The position numbers and the translations under genes were made by a program. Below, piece by piece: positions 54,908-63,402 of a stretch of 64,000 bases of DNA. How positions within the stretch are numbered: position 1 is the first letter of the stretch; every line of letters begins with the position of its first letter. The notes beneath the pieces were generated by a model, which saw nothing but the letters and a program-made list of their open reading frames with translations, was not told the origin of the DNA and did not search any database. The DNA lies in NCBI GenBank assembly GCA_026874595.1, contig JAPPUL010000076.1, positions 808,001 to 872,000 on the forward strand. Reading direction: 5' to 3'. The DNA is from Sipunculus nudus. Its lineage: Eukaryota > Annelida > Sipuncula > Golfingiida > Sipunculidae.

Positions 54908-56266
54908 ATGAATCTGTTAAGGTATAAAATGGCAATAAACAAGGTGGAAACGATAAAGTACGTAGGGGAGGTAGAGGAGGCTTATGGTCTTATGATAAAA
55001 AGCAGAGGGCCACAGGTGGTAGTAGGGGAAGTATGTAGTATAATAACGTCGGAAGGAGCACGTGTACAATCGGAGGTTATAGGGGTATCGGGGTCAAAAG
55101 TTTTGCTTATGCCTTACGACGATGTAGAAGGGATAGAGGTAGGTAACATAGTAGTGGGGAGCGGACAAACATTAAAGCTTAATATAAGCGAAGATATGCT
55201 TGGGAGGGTATTTGATGGGATAGGGCGTCCACTTGACGGAAGAGAGGAGATATATTCAAAGAGAGAGTATTCAATAAACAATAAGTCTCCGAATCCACTT
55301 GAGCGCAAACGAATAAAGAAGGCGATCTCAACAGGTATAAAGGGTATAGATGGATTTTTGACAGTAGGGGAAGGGCAAAGGATGGGGATATTTGCGGGCA
55401 CGGGAGTGGGGAAGAGTACATTATTGGGGATGATAGCCCGTCATAGTGATGCACAAGTAAACGTGATAGCATTAGTAGGGGAGAGGGGACGAGAGGTACG
55501 CGAGTTTATAGAAAATGATTTAGGAGAAGAGGGTCTAAAGCGATCGGTAGTAATAGTAGCGAGTTCGGACACAGTTCCGTTAATGAGGGTACGTGCAGCA
55601 TTTGTTGCAACACGTATAGCGGAATATTTTCGAGATACAGGCAAACGAGTTATATTGATGATGGATTCAATAACACGTTTTGCGCGAGCCCAAAGAGAAG
55701 TAGGATTATTTTCGGGTGAGCCACCGACAATGCGAGCCTACCCTCCATCAGTATATACATTAATACCAAAACTAATAGAGCGAACCGGAGCATCAAAAGA
55801 TAATGCAATAACATCATTTTATACAGTGTTGGTGGAAGGAGATGATTTTAATGAACCGATAACAGACAATGTACGAGGAGTTTTGGATGGACATATAATA
55901 TTGTCAAGGGGCTATGCTATGCGCGGACAATATCCTGCGATATCAATAGATGAGAGTATAAGTCGTCTTGCAATAGAGCTAATATCAGAAAAGAGTTTAA
56001 AATATGTAATGAAGCTGCGAGAGGTTGTATCGGTTTATAAAAGCAATGAAGATTTCATAAAGATAGGAGCCTATGTAAAAGGAAGCGATAGTAAGATAGA
56101 TTATGCAATAGAGATGATAGAGAAGATAAACGAAATACTAAAACAAGGGATAGCGGAAAGAACTATGATAGAGGATACATTTAAAGCTATATACGAACTT
56201 TTTGGAGACAGTAGTTTTGATGCAAGAAAAGATATAATGCTTGATTCTGAGCAGGATGAATTATAG
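54908..56266 (+). CDS. fliI: Flagellum-specific ATPase FliI
   Basis: 452 residues from ATG 54908, with AAGGAA ahead; a longer open frame from 54746 overlaps fliH and is not family-like. Walker A is AGTGVGKST (about residues 163-171). Other parts: NVIALVGERGREVREFIEN, LMMDSITRFARAQREVG, and SGEPPTMRAYPPSVYTLIP. All are typical of the export ATPase. Confidence 0.95.
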   Translation: MNLLRYKMAINKVETIKYVGEVEEAYGLMIKSRGPQVVVGEVCSIITSEGARVQSEVIGVSGSKVLLMPYDDVEGIEVGNIVVGSGQTLKLNISEDMLGRVFDGIGRPLDGREEIYSKREYSINNKSPNPLERKRIKKAISTGIKGIDGFLTVGEGQRMGIFAGTGVGKSTLLGMIARHSDAQVNVIALVGERGREVREFIENDLGEEGLKRSVVIVASSDTVPLMRVRAAFVATRIAEYFRDTGKRVILMMDSITRFARAQREVGLFSGEPPTMRAYPPSVYTLIPKLIERTGASKDNAITSFYTVLVEGDDFNEPITDNVRGVLDGHIILSRGYAMRGQYPAISIDESISRLAIELISEKSLKYVMKLREVVSVYKSNEDFIKIGAYVKGSDSKIDYAIEMIEKINEILKQGIAERTMIEDTFKAIYELFGDSSFDARKDIMLDSEQDEL

Positions 56267-56303
56267 GTAATAAGGAATATAAATAGGCAATATATAAAAT
56301 ATT

Positions 56304-56891
56304 ATGAAGAAGTTTATGTTTTCGCTTAATAAGGTACTGCGCTACCGAGAATATGTAGAGAGGGGTAAAGAACAAAAGTTTTCTGAAATAAGGGTAGAAG
56401 TATTAAATCTTGAGAAGGAGATAGAGCTTGCAAATATAGCAAGGGTAGAAGCTCTTAAGGCAGGATTATCAGGAGTATTAGAGGGAGTAGAAGGAGTAGA
56501 AGGAGGAGTAGATGGTAAAGGAGCAATTAAAGGAAAGCTAATAGATCTTAGATACAGCCATTATGCAAGCGAGCTTAGGCAAGGACTTAGTGCTAAGATA
56601 AAGATGCATGAGACATTAAAAGCACATCGCAAGACAGAGCTTGCCAAGGCGCGTAAAGAGCTTGCCAAGGCACAACGTGAGCGAGAGGCGCTTGAGTTTC
56701 TAGCGAAGAAGGAGCGAGAAAGGTATATGCAAGAGTATGAGAATGTAGAGCAAAGAGTGCTTGAGGAAGTTAGTCAAAGCAGGGCACGCGTGTATGGAAT
56801 AGGTGGGAGAAATAGAGTAGGGGGAGAATGGGGGATAGGGGGAGAGTTTAGTAAAGCAAAAGGGTTTGCTAAGTTAAGACAAAGGAGTTAA
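56304..56891 (+). CDS. fliJ: Flagellar export chaperone FliJ-like
   Basis: 195 residues, mostly a coiled coil: KFMFSLNKVLRYREYVERGKEQ, then long Glu/Lys/Arg helices, KELAKAQREREALEFLAKKE. Opening residues and position after fliI identify FliJ. The Gly-rich insertion VLEGVEGVEGGVDGKG and the Gly/Arg-rich tail look like slippage products. The last codons and stop arise from a 14-bp tandem duplication (56873-56900) that also supplies the ribosome site of the next gene. Confidence 0.85.
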   Translation: MKKFMFSLNKVLRYREYVERGKEQKFSEIRVEVLNLEKEIELANIARVEALKAGLSGVLEGVEGVEGGVDGKGAIKGKLIDLRYSHYASELRQGLSAKIKMHETLKAHRKTELAKARKELAKAQREREALEFLAKKERERYMQEYENVEQRVLEEVSQSRARVYGIGGRNRVGGEWGIGGEFSKAKGFAKLRQRS

Positions 56892-56900
56892 GACAAAGGA
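56873..56900 (+). repeat. 14-bp tandem repeat across fliJ end
   Basis: GTTAAGACAAAGGA occurs twice. The first copy encodes the end of FliJ and supplies the TAA; the second supplies AAGGAG for the following gene. Confidence 0.9.
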
Positions 56901-56907
56901 GTTAAGC

Positions 56908-57336
56908 ATGGAATTTATAGAGCAAGTATTTGCTAGGATAGGCGAGATTAAGGCAAAGATGCGAGCCAAGGAGTCAAGGCTTGGAGGTGGAGGAAAGATG
57001 ATAAAAGATTTAAACTTATCATTTAAGAAGGTGCTTGAGGGTGTAGGAAGCGGTGCAAGAGTAGGGAAAAGAGTAGGGAAAGTAGATAGAGGAGGATTAG
57101 GTATATCTGCTGGTGGTAAGGAAGATCTTTTAAAGGGGCATCTTTCAAGAAGTTCAGGAGTAGGGGAATTAGTTGTTGGTAAGGGTTTTAAGGGTTTTGA
57201 TGTGAGCGATGTGGGTTTAAATAATTTGTTATTGAACAAATATAATGATTATAAAAGAGGGGATATATTATTGAAAGAGGTAGAAGGAGAGGTAGAGGTA
57301 AGGGGAGGGGGTAAGAAGGTGGACATAAAGTTCTAG
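56908..57336 (+). CDS. Short flagellar-operon protein, transglycosylase N-terminus-like
   Basis: 142 residues with AAGGAG six bases before ATG. The opening MEFIEQVFARIGEIKAKM and FKKVLEGV resembles the N-terminal tail of flagellum-linked lytic transglycosylases (I..R..EI...I.......F..VL), which in other spirochaetes can sit between fliJ and flbB. The SLT catalytic domain, with its Glu and Ser-Gln, is absent. The middle is Gly/Lys-rich (VGSGARVGKRVGKVDRGGLG). YNDYKRGDILLKEVEGEVEV ends it. Either an unrelated protein or a remnant that lost its catalytic half. Charged, no TM, no signal. Confidence 0.5.
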   Translation: MEFIEQVFARIGEIKAKMRAKESRLGGGGKMIKDLNLSFKKVLEGVGSGARVGKRVGKVDRGGLGISAGGKEDLLKGHLSRSSGVGELVVGKGFKGFDVSDVGLNNLLLNKYNDYKRGDILLKEVEGEVEVRGGGKKVDIKF

Positions 57337-57418
57337 AAGAAATGGTAGCTATGTTAAGATAGTTATTTATGATAAGCTAAAAAGGCATGTTGAATAAGAA
57401 ATAGCGAGGGTATTGCAA

Positions 57419-58123
57419 ATGGCAATGAGCAAAAGGACAGTAGAAATATTATTATGGACATTTTTCAATTTATTTTTGTTAGCAGCGATACTATTTGTAC
57501 TGGACTATTACGGTATATGGTCGGTTAGAGGATATTATAAAGAAGTGTTAGAGAAAGAGTTTAGTAAGGTAACAAGTGTTTTAGAAGGTGAAGATGATGT
57601 AGTGTTGGATGATAGAGGTTTAGCCTTAAAAGAAGCAGAACTTGATAAACTTAATAATAATTTGCGAGAGAAAGAAGATGTAATGGCAGTGCGAGAGCAG
57701 AGTTTAAGGGATTTACAAGAACAAGTAGATGATATAATGGTGAAGTTGCGTGTAAAATGGGATCAATTGGATGAGCGAGAGGACAGGCTATTAAAGATGA
57801 AAGAGAAGAAAGATGAAAGAGAAGAGACAGTAAAGGAGCAAGCAAATAAGATAGAGAATATGCCACCGGCGCAGGCAGTAATGATTTTAGAGGGATTACC
57901 AACGCTTGAAGTGATAGATATATTTCGACAAATGGATATGAATGCTCAAGAGGAAGGGCGTATTTCGATAGTAAGTTATTTGATATCGTTGATATCAGCC
58001 CCTGGAGAAGGGGAAGTAGGAGGGCTTGAGGGTGGGCGTGGCAATGCAATTAAGGCGCAAGAGATATTACGTTTAATGGGAAAATATAGATTTAAAAGAG
58101 GCGAAGAGGGTTTTGGGAGTTAG
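57419..58123 (+). CDS. flbB: Periplasmic flagellar collar protein FlbB
   Basis: 234 residues from ATG 57419 (GAGGG ahead; TTG at 57413 is also possible). One N-terminal TM (ILLWTFFNLFLLAAILFVLDYYG), a long coiled coil (LNNNLREKEDVMAVREQSLRDLQ onward), and a C-terminal MgtE-N-like domain: MPPAQAVMILEGLPTLEVIDIFRQMD. This is the FlbB arrangement of spirochaetes, a base of the collar around the motor. Its presence supports the spirochaete assignment. 269 bp before fliK. Confidence 0.9.
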   Translation: MAMSKRTVEILLWTFFNLFLLAAILFVLDYYGIWSVRGYYKEVLEKEFSKVTSVLEGEDDVVLDDRGLALKEAELDKLNNNLREKEDVMAVREQSLRDLQEQVDDIMVKLRVKWDQLDEREDRLLKMKEKKDEREETVKEQANKIENMPPAQAVMILEGLPTLEVIDIFRQMDMNAQEEGRISIVSYLISLISAPGEGEVGGLEGGRGNAIKAQEILRLMGKYRFKRGEEGFGS

Positions 58124-58392
58124 GGCATTAGTATTACTAAGATTATTTAAAAAAGTAAAATGTACTTAAAAATATTAGATAAGAGGACGACAAGGAAGGT
58201 GGTTGAAGGAATGGATTTAGGAGATAAGAAATAGGTGTAAAATGCTAAATATGTAATAGATGTAAGATGCTAAAAGGTAAAGAGCAGCGAGTATGCAAAT
58301 TAAAGCAAGGAAGCGAAGGATGGGATATAGACAAAGGGTGCTACTTTGAAAATAAATGATATATTAGAGGTAGTATATCAAAGGAAAGCATT

Positions 58393-60051
58393 ATGATACA
58401 GGATGTAAAAAGCTTATTGAGCGTAGAGGCTAATGGATATGAGGTTTATGGATATACGGGGGTAAATGCAAAGGGTTTGAGTGTTTTTGGAGGGGATAGA
58501 GACTTGCTTAGAGGGGGGTCGCTATCATTTAGGGATATAGTGGCTGAGGAGCAATTGAGGTCTAGTAATAGAGGTTTTTCTGATGCTAGAATAAATGATA
58601 GGATAAATGATAGGATAAATGATAGGATAGATAAAAGAATAGATAAAAGCGATAAAAAGGCTTTAGAGTTTAAAACTGAGGCTTTAGGGGCGGATAGAGT
58701 GGAGGATAGAGTGGAGGATAGAAAAGGAATAGATAATGGGAGAGGTCCTGAGGGTAAATTAACTGATAAATTAACTAGGAAGAGAGGAGCAAGGGAAGAG
58801 GTAGAAGGTGCTTTATCAAAGGAAGGCAAGGAAGGAGTATGGGAGAAGGAAGGGATTAACAAAAAGGAAGGGATTGAAAAAGGAGATACAAAAGCTAAAA
58901 AGAAGTTCCTAGAGACAGATAAGGGAATTGGGCTTGGTGAATGGCTTGAAATGCAAGAAGGTATAGCTGATGGTATAAAAGGTAATAAAATAGAGATTAA
59001 AAATGATAATGAGGGAGATAATGCTATTGAAGGCAAATGGGTAATAGAAGGCAATACTTTATTAATAATAGGAAAGTTGCTGGATGATTTAGAAGTGGTG
59101 TCAAATAAGGTTTCTGCAGATGGAAATGTAAGGGGGCTTCTTAAAGATTTAAAAGTGCTTTTGGAGAAGATAAGCAAAGAGGGAATAGATTTAAGGGAAG
59201 TATTATTAGAGAAGAGTAAATTAGGAGAGCTTGAGAAGTTACTAAAAGCGTTATCGGAGGTTGAGGTATTTAAGAGGGAAGGATTTGGGAAGCTATTATC
59301 GGAGTTAGATAGTAGGGTAAAAGAGCTATTAGAGAAGGTTTTAGAAAATGGAGCAAAAGATAGTGTTGTGAAAAGAGAAGGTTTTGTGAAATGGGAAGTA
59401 ATGAAAAAGCGTGGAGGGAATGAAGTTAGAGGAGGGGTACAAATAGATGAGAAGGCGGTAAAAGCGTCGATTGTAGAAGATGGACTTGGAGTAGAGAAGC
59501 GAGGGGCTGAGGGGATGGTTAAGGAAGAGTTTGTAAATATGGGCAAAGGGGAAGGTGGAAATATAAGTCGAGGTTTTAGAGGAGAAGTACTATCATATAA
59601 ATATGAACCTACCATAGAAGAGTCAAAGCAATTATTCGAACAAGTGATAAAGAAGGCACAAGGGGTAATAGGTCGAGGCAGGAGTGAAGTAAGGATACAA
59701 CTTGAGCCTAGGCTATTTGGAAATATAACATTAAAGCTGCAGATGGAGAATGGAGTAGTATCAGGACATTTTAATGTAGACAATGTACATGTAAAGAAAG
59801 TGCTTGAGGATAATATATCGTTGTTGAGGGAGAGTTTAGAGGGACAAGGACTAAAGCTTTCTGGGCTTGATATAATGTACACGGGTTCAGATGGAGGAGC
59901 TGGAGATGGAGTTAGTAGGGAAAGTATTTTGGGGGCTTTAGGCGACGTTAAAAATGTGGTATTAGAAGGTAGTAATGAAGATGAAGATGTAATTATGGAT
60001 AGATACAATGGGTTTGACTTTATATCTAAGGAAGTAAACATAATAGTTTAA
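58393..60051 (+). CDS. fliK: Flagellar hook-length control protein FliK
   Basis: 552 residues. The first 350 are low-complexity and charged, including a 12-bp in-frame tandem unit (58591-58626, three times) giving NDRINDRINDRI, plus RVEDRVEDR. The C-terminal Flg_hook domain is recognisable: RSEVRIQLEPRLFGNITLKL (about 435-455), then VSGHFNVDNVHVKKVLED and LLRESLEGQGLKLSGLDI. Ruler-type proteins vary in length, so tandem changes here may alter hook length. ATG 58393 with AAAGGAAAG ahead. Confidence 0.88.
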   Translation: MIQDVKSLLSVEANGYEVYGYTGVNAKGLSVFGGDRDLLRGGSLSFRDIVAEEQLRSSNRGFSDARINDRINDRINDRIDKRIDKSDKKALEFKTEALGADRVEDRVEDRKGIDNGRGPEGKLTDKLTRKRGAREEVEGALSKEGKEGVWEKEGINKKEGIEKGDTKAKKKFLETDKGIGLGEWLEMQEGIADGIKGNKIEIKNDNEGDNAIEGKWVIEGNTLLIIGKLLDDLEVVSNKVSADGNVRGLLKDLKVLLEKISKEGIDLREVLLEKSKLGELEKLLKALSEVEVFKREGFGKLLSELDSRVKELLEKVLENGAKDSVVKREGFVKWEVMKKRGGNEVRGGVQIDEKAVKASIVEDGLGVEKRGAEGMVKEEFVNMGKGEGGNISRGFRGEVLSYKYEPTIEESKQLFEQVIKKAQGVIGRGRSEVRIQLEPRLFGNITLKLQMENGVVSGHFNVDNVHVKKVLEDNISLLRESLEGQGLKLSGLDIMYTGSDGGAGDGVSRESILGALGDVKNVVLEGSNEDEDVIMDRYNGFDFISKEVNIIV

Positions 60052-60081
60052 AAAAGCTTAAAAAGGAGTGGTTAAAAGTAT

Positions 60082-60564
60082 ATGGAAATAAGTAATGTTT
60101 TTATGCAAGCGCCAAAGGTAAGTACGGAACAAAACAGTGCAGAGAAGGCGAATACAAAACATAGAGTAGATGGTTTTAATAAGGAATTAAAGTCTAAGGG
60201 ATTAAAAAATACAAACAAACTTGGGCAAGACCATTTTCTAAAACTACTAGTAACGCAATTAAAACACCAAGACCCATTAAGCCCGATGAAGGATAAGAAT
60301 TTCATAGCGCAAATGGCACAATTCTCATCTCTTGAACAGATGACAAAAGTAAACAAGACAATAAAAGAGTTAGTGGTTAAGGCAGAAGAGAGTGGAAATT
60401 ATAATTTAATAGGAAAAAAGGTAGGGTGGATAGATGGAATAACAGGGCGGAGAGGAGAAGGGATAGTAGATTCGCTAATATACGAACAAGGCAGAAGTTA
60501 TTTGGTAGTAGGCGGTGCACATGTATCGAGTAAAGAGGTAGTGCGTGTTGAGCCGATAAGGTAA
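60082..60564 (+). CDS. flgD: Flagellar hook-assembly scaffold FlgD
   Basis: 160 residues. The block LGQDHFLKLLVTQLKHQDPL and MKDKNFIAQMAQFSSLEQM is the FlgD signature (residues 49-90). The C-terminus (LIGKKVGWIDGITGRRGEG to VRVEPIR) is short, as in spirochaete FlgD. 31 bp after fliK and 81 bp before flgE. Confidence 0.95.
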   Translation: MEISNVFMQAPKVSTEQNSAEKANTKHRVDGFNKELKSKGLKNTNKLGQDHFLKLLVTQLKHQDPLSPMKDKNFIAQMAQFSSLEQMTKVNKTIKELVVKAEESGNYNLIGKKVGWIDGITGRRGEGIVDSLIYEQGRSYLVVGGAHVSSKEVVRVEPIR

Positions 60565-60645
60565 AATGGAAGGCAATAAATTGGCAATAAATGTTAAAGA
60601 TAAAAAATAAAAGGAAAAAAATAAAAGAAAAAGAGGGTTAAAATT

Positions 60646-62082
60646 ATGATGAGATCGTTGTATGCAGGGGTATCGGGGTTACAAAACCATCAAACAAGGA
60701 CAGATGTAATAGGTAATAATATAGCAAATATAAATAGTAATGGATTTAAAAAAGGCCGAGTAACTTTTCATGACATGCTATCCCAAACGCTACAAGGAGC
60801 CTCAAGTCCGCAATCAGCGGTAGGGGGTACAAATCCAAAGCAAGTAGGGCTTGGAGTTGCAACTGCAAGTATAGACACATTAATGTATCAAGGGAGCATG
60901 CAATCAACTGGCAAGAAGACAGATTTAGCGATACAAGGGGAAGGATTTTTCATACAGAAGAAAGGGCAGCAGGTATATTATACAAGGGCTGGCAATTATA
61001 CAGTAGATAAAGAGAAACAGCTAGTAAATCCAGCAAATGGATTCAAAGTACAAGGCTGGAATGCAGAACAAGATCCAGAGGGAGATTATTATGTAAATAC
61101 TTCAAAGACATACGAAGATATAATAATTCCAATAGGAGATAAATTCGCAGCAAAAGCAACAAGCCAGGTTGCATACAAATCTAATTTAGATTCACGAGTT
61201 GCTCCGGTAGTAAATCCGGATGCGCCAACAGATATAGAAAAGCGTAATGGGTCAGTGCACATGTCGTCAATAGATATATATGATAGCCAGGGCAAAGTAC
61301 ATAAAGTAGATATAACATTTGTAAAGATAGGAATAAACCAGTGGCGAGCTCAAGTGGATGCAACGGATGCGGTAGAAAATAGTGTGCGATTTGATGTTGA
61401 GCCGATAGGGAACGTAACTAATCAACTAGGTGGCATAGAAAACAACACAATAGTTCTAACGTTTGATGAAAAGGGAGCGATATCAGCGGTTCGTGAGGGA
61501 GGTGAGAATAATCCTGATTTATTGGTAAACGGAGAACTTAGAGCGAGTTTAGTATTTAATGTAGATGATGGTTCAAAACAAAGAGGCGGGGCAAGTGAGG
61601 GGATAGCATTAGGGCGTGAACAAAAAGTGAGTATAAAGCTTGGGAGTGCAGAAGGTCTTGATGGGATAACGCAACTGGGTGCTGAGAGTACAACAAAGGC
61701 AATATCACAAAATGGATATTCACTAGGCTATCTATCATCCTTCAGAATAGATCAAGCTGGCGGGATTACAGGTGTTTATACAAACGGGCAAGTTAAAGAT
61801 ATAGCAAAGATAGCGCTTGCAACATTTATAAATCCTGGAGGGCTTGAGAAGGCAGGGGAGACGACATTTATGGTATCAAACAATTCAGGGATAGCGAATG
61901 TGAGTGCGGCGAGTACGGAAGGTAAGGGGAAGATATTGTCAGGGGCTCTTGAGATGAGCAATGTTGATTTAGCTGAGGAGTTTACTGATATGATAGTAAC
62001 CCAAAGAGGGTTTCAAGCGAATTCCAGGATAATAACAACATCAGATCAGATGTTACAAGAGTTATTGACCTTAAAGAGGTAG
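60646..62082 (+). CDS. flgE: Flagellar hook protein FlgE
   Basis: 478 residues. Ends are classic: MRSLYAGVSGLQNHQTRTDV and NIANINSNGFKKGR at the N-terminus, VDLAEEFTDMIVTQRGFQANSR at the C-terminus. It has no Cys at all. Counting from the second Met, Lys165 (IGDK) and Asn179 are present but residue 178 is Ser (codon TCT, 61180-61182) in YKSNLD, where other spirochaetes have Cys for the self-formed lysinoalanine crosslink. ATG 60646 with GAGGG ahead; a second ATG follows directly. Confidence 0.96.
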   Translation: MMRSLYAGVSGLQNHQTRTDVIGNNIANINSNGFKKGRVTFHDMLSQTLQGASSPQSAVGGTNPKQVGLGVATASIDTLMYQGSMQSTGKKTDLAIQGEGFFIQKKGQQVYYTRAGNYTVDKEKQLVNPANGFKVQGWNAEQDPEGDYYVNTSKTYEDIIIPIGDKFAAKATSQVAYKSNLDSRVAPVVNPDAPTDIEKRNGSVHMSSIDIYDSQGKVHKVDITFVKIGINQWRAQVDATDAVENSVRFDVEPIGNVTNQLGGIENNTIVLTFDEKGAISAVREGGENNPDLLVNGELRASLVFNVDDGSKQRGGASEGIALGREQKVSIKLGSAEGLDGITQLGAESTTKAISQNGYSLGYLSSFRIDQAGGITGVYTNGQVKDIAKIALATFINPGGLEKAGETTFMVSNNSGIANVSAASTEGKGKILSGALEMSNVDLAEEFTDMIVTQRGFQANSRIITTSDQMLQELLTLKR

Positions 62083-62127
62083 TAAGGGTTAAATTAAAGT
62101 ATTAATGAAGTATAAAAAAAGAAGTAG

Positions 62128-62331
62128 ATGATAAAACTAACAAAGCTAGATAACAATAAAATATATGTAAATCCGCATCAGATGGAGAGTATGGAGAGCA
62201 CGCCGGATACAATAATCAAGATGTTATCGGAGCGAAAGGTTATAGTGAAGGAGGGTTGTGAGGAAGTACTTAACCTGATAATCTTATATAGACAAAAGAT
62301 AGGGTTATTGGGTAATGACACGACGGTTTAA
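62128..62331 (+). CDS. flbD: FlbD-family flagellar protein
   Basis: 67 residues. IKLTKLDNNKIYVNPHQMES and TPDTIIKMLSERKVIVKE match the small FlbD family encoded between flgE and motA in spirochaetes and others. Role unknown. Standard position and length. Confidence 0.93.
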   Translation: MIKLTKLDNNKIYVNPHQMESMESTPDTIIKMLSERKVIVKEGCEEVLNLIILYRQKIGLLGNDTTV

Positions 62332-62479
62332 TGTTGTATCAATTGGTATGGTGTTAAAGAGTTGTGCTTATTAGTAAAGTTATAAGTTGTTAGGCATGGT
62401 AAAACGTAGCTTAATCAATATGGCTAAGAAATAGAATGGGAAATAAAAAAGAGAAAAGAATATATAGAGGTGGAGCATA

Positions 62480-63256
62480 ATGGATTTTGGAACAATAGGT
62501 GGGATCATAGGTGGAGCGATACTTTTGGTAAGCTCTATATTGTTTACAGGAGGCGATCCTTTAAACTATGCGAACATGGCAGCAGTGTTTACGACGGTAG
62601 GAGGGACGATAGCGGCCTTATTTGTAGCATTTCCTATGACAAGACTTTTACAGGTTGGAGTGGTAACACGGCATGCATTCAGGCGAACAACGGAACGAGC
62701 TGGTGAGATAATAAATGTACTAGTAAGTTTTTCAGAGAAGGCACGGCGTGAAGGATTGCTTGCATTGGAAGATGACATAGAAGATGTTACGGAACCTTTT
62801 TTGCAAAAGGGAGTACATCTGGTGGTAGACGGCACAGACCCTGAGCTTGTAAAAAACATAATGATGACAGATATAGAGAAGATGGAAGCACGACATCAAG
62901 AAGGCAAGTCGTTATTTGACATGGCAGGTGTATTAGCCCCTGCATTTGGGATGATAGGGACATTAATAGGGCTTATACAGATGCTTGCAAATCTTACAGA
63001 CAAGGCGTCGATAGGAATAGGGATGGCGCTTGCACTGATAACGACATTATACGGAGCAGTATTATCGAATTTAATATTTCAGCCGATAGCAAGGAAACTA
63101 GCAGTAAAGAGTTACGAGGAGATATTATTAAAGGAGGTTATATTGGAGGGAACGTTATCTATTCAGTCAGGAGATAATCCGCGGATAGTAAAAGACAAGT
63201 TAACATCGTTCTTATCACCTAATGTACGAGAGGCCATAGCGTCTCAGATAGAGTAA
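62480..63256 (+). CDS. motA: Flagellar stator protein MotA
   Basis: 258 residues, four TM. FGTIGGIIGGAILLVSSILF (TM1), PLNYANMAAVFTTVGGTIAAL (TM2), then the cytosolic torque loop with RRTTERAGEIIN and EGLLALEDD, and PAFGMIGTLIGLIQMLAN (TM3), LALITTLYGAVLSNLIFQP (TM4). The Pro residues before TM3 and near TM4 are conserved. Ribosome site GGAG before ATG. Intact. Confidence 0.96.
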   Translation: MDFGTIGGIIGGAILLVSSILFTGGDPLNYANMAAVFTTVGGTIAALFVAFPMTRLLQVGVVTRHAFRRTTERAGEIINVLVSFSEKARREGLLALEDDIEDVTEPFLQKGVHLVVDGTDPELVKNIMMTDIEKMEARHQEGKSLFDMAGVLAPAFGMIGTLIGLIQMLANLTDKASIGIGMALALITTLYGAVLSNLIFQPIARKLAVKSYEEILLKEVILEGTLSIQSGDNPRIVKDKLTSFLSPNVREAIASQIE

Positions 63257-63402
63257 TAGATATGGTAATAGATAGAGTGATAGATGTAAGTGAGGAGTTT
63301 AAAATAAAGTGTATAATTATTATATTATAAGATAAGAAGATAAGATTTAAAGAGTTTAGGAGAGTTTAGGAGAAGAGAGTTTAAGCGATAGGAGATAGCA
63401 AG

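Noticed and set aside
58446-60041. 531-residue open frame on the minus strand opposite fliK
   Set aside because: It is a shadow produced by the purine-rich, low-complexity fliK sequence; the Ser/Pro/Leu-rich product matches no family and there is no ribosome site.
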